Positions 56,576 to 64,000 of a stretch of 64,000 bases of DNA are shown piece by piece. Where the stretch lies: contig CM063109.1 of NCBI GenBank assembly GCA_031841125.1, positions 22,229,321 through 22,293,320 of the forward strand, given 5' to 3'. A model generated the notes under the pieces. That model was not told the DNA's origin. It made no database searches and was given only the letters and a program-made list of their open reading frames with translations. The stretch's first letter is position 1, and the number at the start of each line of letters is the position of its first letter. Both the position numbers and the translations under genes were made by a program. The stretch is from Acanthococcus lagerstroemiae. Taxonomy: Eukaryota > Arthropoda > Insecta > Hemiptera > Eriococcidae.

Positions 56576-57272
56576 GCCACAATTCCACAAACCCATTTCC
56601 GAGATACAGGGCCGGTCAGAGTTTTGAAGGGCGTATGGCAAATAAATCTTGGGGCACGCATACGGATGAAATCTACTGTTATATTTTTTAGTAGAGGCAT
56701 CAAAGATACGTCCAGTGAGATCGTAAAATTTTTCAGAGGTGTACGAAAATTTGAAAAAAAGAAGAACAAAATGGACAATAAAAAATAAATGAAAAAGTTC
56801 TTTGTTCCTCAAAAATTGAGATAATAAAAACAAGTTCAATAAATTTCCAAAAATCTTGTAAATCTCGCCACTAACATCCCTAAGAGGCCGTTTTGCTCAC
56901 TTGCTGAATACCCAGTTTTTATATTTTTTTGGTGGGAAGAAGGAGTGGGAATATTAATACTATATTGACTCAGACTCTACTTTTTTGAGGGAGGGGTACA
57001 ATTACCCTTATACCCCCCTTCCCGTTTCGACGTCACTAGATACCTACTTCATTTTTTCCTAACATTTTTGAACGTTCTACCTTTCCCAGAAGCGATAAAG
57101 ATACGTAATTTCCCAAAGTGGTCCTCAGTATAGCGTCGCCTAGCACAAAATGCCTCACTTGCCCCAACCCCTATGCGAGCCTACCGTGGTAATGACATAA
57201 TCAAAACGCCACTGTTGGTCTTGACCATTTCAAACTGAAAAATTCGATTTTACTGAATGATCGGTACGTTAC

Positions 57273-57465
57273 CAGCAGAGTCTCCACCGCTAATTACAAA
57301 ATCGTAGCGAATTTCTCTACAGCTCCTAACGTTTTCTAACTGAACTGAAGACAAAGCCAAAAAAAATCTGATAATTTCACCGTAGCATTTGGGAGAAACG
57401 AAGCCACAGAGAGGCCACACGATTAGAAACGGAGCACCACAATTCCCAAACACACCAGGAACCAT
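57273..57465 (-). CDS. candidate first coding exon of a GMC-type oxidoreductase
   Basis: ATG at 57463-57465. A hydrophobic N-terminus follows (APFLIVWPLCGFV, signal-peptide-like), then a spacer and RYDFVISGGDSAG just before a donor GTAACG (57267-57272). YDFxxxGGGSAG is the ADP-binding beta-alpha-beta start of glucose-methanol-choline oxidoreductases, and insect members have a signal peptide ahead of it. Here the third Gly is Asp, which would weaken FAD binding. 193 nt, phase-1 exit. No downstream GMC exon was found in the window, so this may be an orphan or decaying gene. Confidence 0.45.
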
Positions 57466-58330
57466 CGAGTCACGAACGCAATACCGCTACCGTTCTACTC
57501 CGAGCCTGCCGACGACCAGGAGCCGGGGGGACGAGTGATCACTGATCAGAGCAACGGCGGGCGCGTTGAGGGCGCCGATGCCCGCCACGTTGGCCGAGAA
57601 ACAGCAGCGCTTCGAGCAGCTTCCCGCGCAAATTCTATAATTTCCGCGGTTCAGTGTAAGCTCGCGCCAAAGTCGGTAACCGTTCGCGGAGCTCCGAAGT
57701 CGCCGAACTTCCGATTGAAAATCTCGTATACCTGAGTCTCGACGATCGCACAGTCACGGTAATATCGACGGCCGCCGAAACGAATCCGCGTTGTCGACGA
57801 CAAAACGAAAAAGAAAAAAAGCTCGGATCCCGATGAATAATTATTCGATACCTCGCGATCACGAACGATTAACCTAGGTATAATTGGACTCGACCAGCAG
57901 GCAACACAACAAATACCCGAAAAATTCTGCCTCAACTGGCTCCTGGCATTGTGACTCTCGACTAAAGAAATAAAATCGTCTAATGTAATCAGAGTACAGT
58001 GGGTAACGGGTCGCGGCCGCAGTCACGTTGTTAAGTCGACTCTCGACAAGCGTACGTTTCTGTTTCTTCATCGTTCCCTCTCTGTCGAGGCCTCAGCTCG
58101 GCAACGTGAGTTCGCCGGCACGTGTTTTCCTCTCGAATTTGTATATGTACAGATATATTCGTAATGGACCGGGTATCGTTTATACGTGAACGATTTACGA
58201 AGCTACTCGTCGATTAGACGGCGTCGCACTCGCGCATATCGCTTAACACGCTCCCGACTCGCAAATATTCCGTCGCCGTGCACGTTCGAGTACGCATGCA
58301 TCGAGAAAGAGTGAGAGAGAGTGAGACCTA
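57466..58330 (-). promoter_or_regulatory. CpG-rich promoter-like region
   Basis: A dense run of CpGs (CGCG, GCGC, CCGCCG) spans roughly 57480-58290, in contrast to the AT-rich surroundings. It lies directly upstream of the candidate ATG at 57465. Contains one CACGTG E-box at 58119-58124 and GAGA-type AGAGAGAGTGAGA at 58312. Reads as promoter plus 5' UTR; direction could be minus or both. Confidence 0.5.
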
Positions 58331-60400
58331 TAAACAGTGGGAAGGGGGGGGACGAGGGGGCAGAACTTTGATACATATTCTGTTCGGCGAATCTGATTGA
58401 CGGATAGGAAAAGAAGCAGCACCGGGTATTTTATGAAAACGAACTTGGAGGTCGTTCGAAACGATTACGTATCCGCCAATTATAAGGAAATGTTGGACTC
58501 TGTGGCACACAGGCCCGGCTAATCAACCGCAGATAACCATGCCGGTACTTTGGTAATCAAATATACATAATACATGTGGGCGAAAGAAAACGTTCTCGAT
58601 AGCACGGGTCCAACTCGTTTTCGGTCGAGAGACGTCTGTAATCGCGTTCCACCTGACCAACACGAGCCTTCAGATAAGCTGAAGACTTACAGTGCCTGGG
58701 ATCGAGACAAACTACTTAATTGAGCCTCCTTCCCAAATTCCCAAACTCGGAGGGAACATTCTTCCACGGGGGAGGGGGGGGCGGGGTCATGATATTAACC
58801 CTGGAAACGTGAATAAATTCAACTCTCTCATGCCTTGGTCCCAGGTGCACTACCATTGATTACTGCTTTTGCAGTCTTAACGACAACTCTTGGCAGTATC
58901 TCCGGCTACTCACAACTGCACAATGGCGCAACCGAGGAGGGGGCTAGGAGGCTATAGCCCCATGATGTAAAGGGTGGAAAGGAAGAAGAGAAGAATAATG
59001 TAATAATATGCGTGTGTGCGTGTATGTAACTCCGGGGGAGATAGGCCAGGGGGTATAATATGAAATACTTTAATACTTCCAAGTGTGGTGAAGAAGAGGA
59101 ACCGACCTAACGCTAATGTGGACCAGTCCTGAAGAAATGACACCTAGAATACGGAGACTATATATATTAAAATAGTTCTACAATGATACTGGAGCTAGGC
59201 GCTGCGACGTAGGTGGACCCTGGGCTCATCATGGCGGACGCTATTTACCTGTAATTCAAAAGCAAACCCTTCTGAGCTGAGTCGTCCTGACGATCCCGCT
59301 CCATAAAAGGGACACCCGATATCCCCCCTCAGCGTACACCTGAGAGAGCTTCAAGATCGGGAGATCAGCAGAGGAAGCACATCGTCGCCTGAGCCTGGCT
59401 ACCCCAAACTCTGCATAGTACTCCTCTCAGTACTACCTTCCGAGTACTGTTGGGTCCACAAGACAGTAGTGTCGATCGATCACTGACCTAACATATCATT
59501 AAGTGCTGACTAGCGTAACTCTATGTAACCTATCGAAGGCGAATACTCAATAAGTGACCCACATAAGAGGTGAGCACACTTACCCAAAGTTCTGCAAATG
59601 TGAGCACAAAATCGCGATGCGAGAATAAAAAACACTACACAAGAAACGAGCGCGCGAAGCCACACAAAAATCAGATTGATCATACGATTCGATAGCCTCC
59701 GCAATCGTGGCGGAAACAAAGATGGTGCCTATGTGTGAGTGGGCTCTGCCTGTCGCTACATCATCCCTATTGTTCATACCCTCGAAGAAATACTACCATT
59801 CCTTCGACAAGCCGAGGTTACAGCTTCGAGGTGTTGGCCAGTGCCTAGTGGTGCCTAGAATACGGATGTCACGAAAAATAGGTTCTTTCAATAAATTTTT
59901 CAAAATCATTTTTGAAACGAAAAAAAATTGATGCTGACGGTCTGATGCGGTTACATTGCGTCATAGGTTGGTACAAATTTACAGCTCATTAAAATAGGTG
60001 GGTACCAAATCGAGCTTTGACTCCTGTCATAGGTGCCGACTTGGCATTTTTTTTTGGGGGGGGGAGCTAATAAAAACATTGGAGGGTTGACGCCCCCCAA
60101 TATTTTCAACTTAAAAATGGAAAAAGTACAACAAATTTTACCATCAGTTTTTTAATTTAACAAAAAGAAAGTAAAATATGATAAATAATAATGAGAAGGG
60201 TATAATTTTGGCACTAAAATAGGTGAAAGACGACCATTCGAATTTTCAAAGAGAGGGATTTTTGACCGCTCCTAGGAACCGTGGTAACTTTGATTCTGCC
60301 CCCCCCCTCATATTTTCCATAAGTCGGTGCCGAATGACCGTTGTCCAAGTTGTTGACATTTTCATGTTTTCATGTCCTTGGCATATAGAAGAATATGGGA
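58331..60400. other. non-coding DNA with G runs and a 13-bp direct repeat
   Basis: G-rich runs at 58343-58365 and 58768-58785. CCTAGAATACGGA occurs at 59143-59155 and 59854-59866. A TATA-like CATAAAAGGG is at 59302. 60027-60331 may be a small TIR element (ends GGTGCCGACTT inverted). No gene. Confidence 0.4.
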
Positions 60401-60560
60401 AAGTTGTTCTCTGTCGGTGCTCTTGTACGGCGCGTAAACGTGGGCGTTAACAAAAGCTAATATAAGAAAACTACAAGCCTCTCAAAAATCAATGGAGAGA
60501 AGTATTTTAAGAAAAAGGATAGAATTGAGAACAATGGCTGGAAGAAAAATAAATTTCCAT
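60401..60560 (+). mobile_element. short RTE-like RT fragment
   Basis: Translation gives LLYGA*TWALTKANIRKLQASQ then MERSILRKRIE, the same LTYGAQTWALTK block as in the other LINEs here. One stop replaces Gln. Too short to classify further. Confidence 0.6.
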
Positions 60561-61730
60561 AGAAATGTCAACCACTGAATTCGTCTCGGAGGAGCGTTAC
60601 AGTTTTCGCTCGAGTATACCCCCTGAACTGAATTGTGAACTGAACTGGAAATGAGCAGAGAATAGAAAACAAGTAACCTCGTTCCTGGAGGAGGGTCGGC
60701 AAAAAAGAACGCATCTTGACTCTCGACAAGAAATAATGAGATAACGCTCAACCCATGGCTGGAAGAAATTTCCCGTTTGTGTGCCAAAGGCAAGACATGA
60801 AAATGTCAAAGTGTTACTTTTTGAGCGTTACTTCTCCTGATCATACCCGAATAAAAACAAACTTCTCCACTCAATTCCCAAATATCAAAAAGCAAAAAAA
60901 AAACAACAGTTTTTTGACTTGTTGGATTTTTGGATTTTTCCAACTCTACCTGACTGAAATGGTAAATTTTCCCAACTGCTGAATGAAATTGCTCAGTCCA
61001 GCACTAAAGGATCTTGAGAAACTTAGAACACGTGTCTCTCTTACAGGGACACGTAGTGTAACATTTTATATATGCCAGATACCATAATAAAAACATTTCC
61101 ATGGAAATTTCTATTAACAACACGACTCCAGATTTCAGTCGCACAGCAACAACATAAAAAATCTCTACATAACCTTACTGGGGGAGGTGGTAGGAGGGGT
61201 AATAGCTATTCTTACGTAATATCTTATTACGTAAGTTTTAACGTAGCCACCACTCAGACGACACATTTTTTGCATGCAGCCGCTCAAGATGAGTAAACAG
61301 ACGTACAGTGAAGCCTGTCTATAGTGGAAACTCAACGGACCACTTCAAAAATTTCCATAGTGATTGGTTTTCCACATTAACCAGGTAACCCCCCCCCTCC
61401 CCCCAAAAAGTATATTTTAAAGCTTTTTAGGAAAATTTATGAAAAAATCTTACGTAAGAAGAGGGAGGGAGGTTCAATTAATCTTATGTGTCCTTACATG
61501 GTGGTTGATGGGAGAGGGCGGGTCAAAAATGCCCAAAATTGTCCTTATGTAATTCATGAATGACTCCTTAATACGGTATTCGCTCAAATATACTCCTGGC
61601 TGGAAGAAATAAATTTCCATGGAAATGTATGAACACGATTTTCGCTCAAGTATACTCACTGGAGTATGACGTCATAGTAACAGGAGCGTTACGGGAAGCA
61701 TTACGGTTTTCGCTCAAGCATACCTAGTAG
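60530..61730. repeat. repeat-rich stretch with recurring GGCTGGAAGAAATAAATTTC motif
   Basis: The motif with adjoining CCATGGAAATGT and TTTTCGCTCAAGTATAC occurs at 60535-60615, partly at 60752, and at 61597-61725. TTCCATGGAAATTTC also occurs at 61098. Ends and class unresolved. Confidence 0.5.
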
Positions 61731-62129
61731 TAAAAGCATATAAAATGCTAAACCAGTCACTGACGAGCGAAGAGAGCAACATTTTTCTATTTACTAAAAT
61801 GCCACCGGAGCAAAAAATGTTAGAAGGGTTGCCCACCAAAAACCCGAAAAATTGCCGGGGCAAACCAGTTACCTTCGAGAATGGAATCGTTCCCGACACA
61901 AGAGTGGGACAACTACCGGACATATATTTTACAACATTAAACTTGTATATCTGACCACTATTACCTCATAAATATTCATTTGTAGATTTTCCCCTATGTT
62001 GACGGAGGCCCAATCGGGGTAATTCCAGGGTAGGAGGAGCGGTGTCCTTGGGCCAATTTGGCGCGCGTGCACCGCCAGACACCCCACCATCATCGCATTG
62101 CCTCATAAATGAAAATAAGTAACCCTAAA

Positions 62130-63690
62130 CTATCCCTCTGTGTGCACTACCTTGGCGTGGTGAGGGGGTCTAAAGAAAAACTACATAAAGGCAGGGAAAA
62201 GGAAAATTTCGACAGATAAAACCTGATGAAAGCAAGGAGATACATCTCCACCACCACAGTTGTGATGGCAACTCAAATAATAATTCCGGACATAAAAAGT
62301 CTCCCATTACGATGTCCGGGTGAAGACTACCCAATGAGAAATTATCAGAATTGAGAATAGGGAAATGGAGTGTAAGGCCACTGAATGGGAAAACTTAAAG
62401 AAGGAGATGAAAAAAATTAAAGTTAGAAGTTGTGATTGTATCCCTTAGTCTCTCGACCAGCAGGTTGCGTCTCACTACTTTTTTCTCTCCTGCATGTCTA
62501 GTTTCTAACGAAGACTACATCGTCCGCAAATATTAGATTGTTCAAAAACCTCCCCTCAATCTTAACCCTCTTCCCTCCCAGTCTAATTTTCACATCGCTT
62601 CTTCCAAGGCACAGTTGAATAAACTTGGCGACAGTAGGTCCTTTTGCCTAACGCCCTCCCTATTTTAAGGGTTTCCCCTTTTTATCTGTCTTGACATAGG
62701 CTGTTGCGCCTTCATATACATTTCTAATTATATTTATTGCTTTTTGATTAACCTCTTGATTTTTCAATAGTGTCTTTAAAAACTTGTGGTTTATTGAGTC
62801 AAACGCTTTAGAAAAGTCTATAAACAGTAAGAAAATTTCGAAATTGTATTCTTTTGTTTTTTCAATGATTTAGTCAGTAATAAGAATCTGATCCACTGTG
62901 TAATGATTTTTCCGGAATCCCACCTGCACATCAGCTTGCTGAGTATCCACTTGGAAGTATAACCTTTCATTTAGAATTTTCATAGAAATTTTGCCCACAT
63001 TTGATGTAAGACTAATCGGCCTATAATTCTTGATGTTCCCTTTGTTCCCTTTTTATGAAAAGCCCCCATTTCCTTGGGGTGGATTCAGTATCTACAATTT
63101 TATCGAATAATTTGATCATTGTAGGGGTTAGTTCTTCTGCTAGGAGTTTCAGGGACCCATTATCTTCGCCATCTGGTCCAACTACCTTTTCAATCTTCAA
63201 AGTTTTCAGCCCTTTGACCACTTCTTCCTGCATTATGCTTGGGAAATTGGAAGGTGCACTTCGTTCGATATTTTCATTACCATTACTTGCCTCTTCATTC
63301 TCGATGCTCTCCTCCTCTCTACTGACAAATAATTCGCTGTAGAATTTGGTGACTCGGATACCGAACCTGCTCTTACGACAAAACCCTCCTAAGGGTCAGT
63401 GCTTGGAGGGCATTTCGATTATGCCTATACCCTGTCCCTTCCATACGAAAATCTTGATGGTTGAAGGTGAGCCCAAGATACCGAATCTCTTTATTTGTAC
63501 CCAAAATGGAATTTTGATTCTGAAGTATCAACACTGGTATCTAGTGTTAACAGCTCTTTATTACCCATTATACGGCTGAGGGAGGCTTATGGTCAGTATT
63601 ATGGGCCAAATGTCTAAGATAGTACATACGTATTGCAATTCATGTAATGTAAATACGTGTTATAGAAATAAAGCTATTATCATCATTACC
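62130..63690. mobile_element. rearranged RTE-like non-LTR retrotransposon
   Basis: Plus strand 62130-62430 looks like a 5' part: CTACCTTGGCGTGGTGAGGG, then LRIGKWSVRPLNGK, the start of an APE-type endonuclease. 62440-63340 encodes RT on the minus strand in broken frames: GPDGEDNGSLKLLAEEL, then the NYRPISL-type block, FSKAFDSINHKFL and NLIFADDVVF. 63345-63690 returns to a plus-strand 3' end with AATAAA and an ATTATCATCATTA tail. An internal inversion or nested opposite copies would explain the alternation. Confidence 0.7.
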
Positions 63691-64000
63691 CATTATTGGG
63701 AGGGGGAGATGTATCTCACCCCCTGATGTAGTCAGTATCGCCGTTAGAGAAGGGCAAGAAAAACTTTTTTTGATGAAAAAATGGCGCCTAGATGGTTTTG
63801 GCTTTCATCCGATGATACGAATTAACTTTCATTTAAATCTGTTCATCACGTTGCGTCGAACTGATCACACGGTTTATGATTCACTATGCCAGACGAGTTC
63901 GTAATTTAGTTTTCACGCTGGCTGGGCACATTAAATTTACATTCGTGTCGGTACGTAGAGAAAGATACGCATACACATGCAATCGTATCTCTACAGTCTA
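63691..64000. other. no feature seen
   Basis: No conserved frame or repeat boundary recognised in the last 310 bases. Confidence 0.4.

Noticed and set aside
1..64000. CRISPR arrays, bacterial operons, rRNA genes
   Set aside because: No spacer-repeat periodicity, no bacterial gene layout and no rRNA-like sequence; the window is a eukaryotic nuclear locus.

Overview
The window is nuclear DNA of an insect. The strongest evidence is a spliced minus-strand gene whose exons encode the bHLH, Orange and C-terminal regions of the circadian repressor clockwork orange (cwo). Very long introns, canonical GT/AG junctions, LTR and non-LTR retrotransposons, tRNA-derived SINEs and several DNA-transposon families fit a repeat-rich insect genome. 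A hemipteran is plausible, but the sequence does not prove it.

Layout. 1-7066 is the 3' part of a Ty3/Gypsy-type LTR retrotransposon: the end of gag, an unusual ORF with an SGNH/GDSL-hydrolase-like fold signature, a frameshifted protease-RT-RNase H-integrase gene, an extra coiled-coil ORF and a 529-bp 3' LTR. The 5' LTR lies outside the window. 7067-17272 is gene-poor. It holds a hAT-type MITE, a candidate last exon of a glycoprotein-like gene (minus), a non-LTR RT remnant, a hAT element with a second element nested in it, and a 233-bp near-perfect palindrome that may fall in the cwo 3' UTR.

17273-37938 (minus) carries the cwo coding exons. They are 37819-37878 (proposed N-terminus), 29683-29872 (bHLH), 23670-23906 (Orange), 22509-22765 (linker) and 17273-17758 (C-terminus). 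All splice phases agree, and the sum is 1230 nt, about 409 residues. The introns have collected a MULE with a FLYWCH exon, hAT remnants, a LINE nested in a hAT MITE and other repeats. Upstream of the first coding exon, at 46487-46559, lies a dense cluster of CACGTG/CACGTT E-boxes, as expected for a CLK/CYC target that cwo also represses.

38-57 kb holds SINEs with target-site duplications, a 57-bp minisatellite, several LINE fragments, hAT MITEs, a mariner-type transposase remnant and a 2.2-kb foldback element (52679-54903) built of inverted arrays of short repeats. Host-like coding fragments here are an unidentified exon at 49450-49618 (minus), a candidate exon near 42.8-43.0 kb (minus), and a 5' exon at 57273-57465 (minus) resembling the start of a GMC oxidoreductase beside a CpG-rich, promoter-like stretch. 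58-64 kb is mostly repeats, ending in a rearranged non-LTR element.

Boundaries were read by eye. Transposon edges backed by target-site duplications, and the phase-consistent cwo exons, are the most secure calls.
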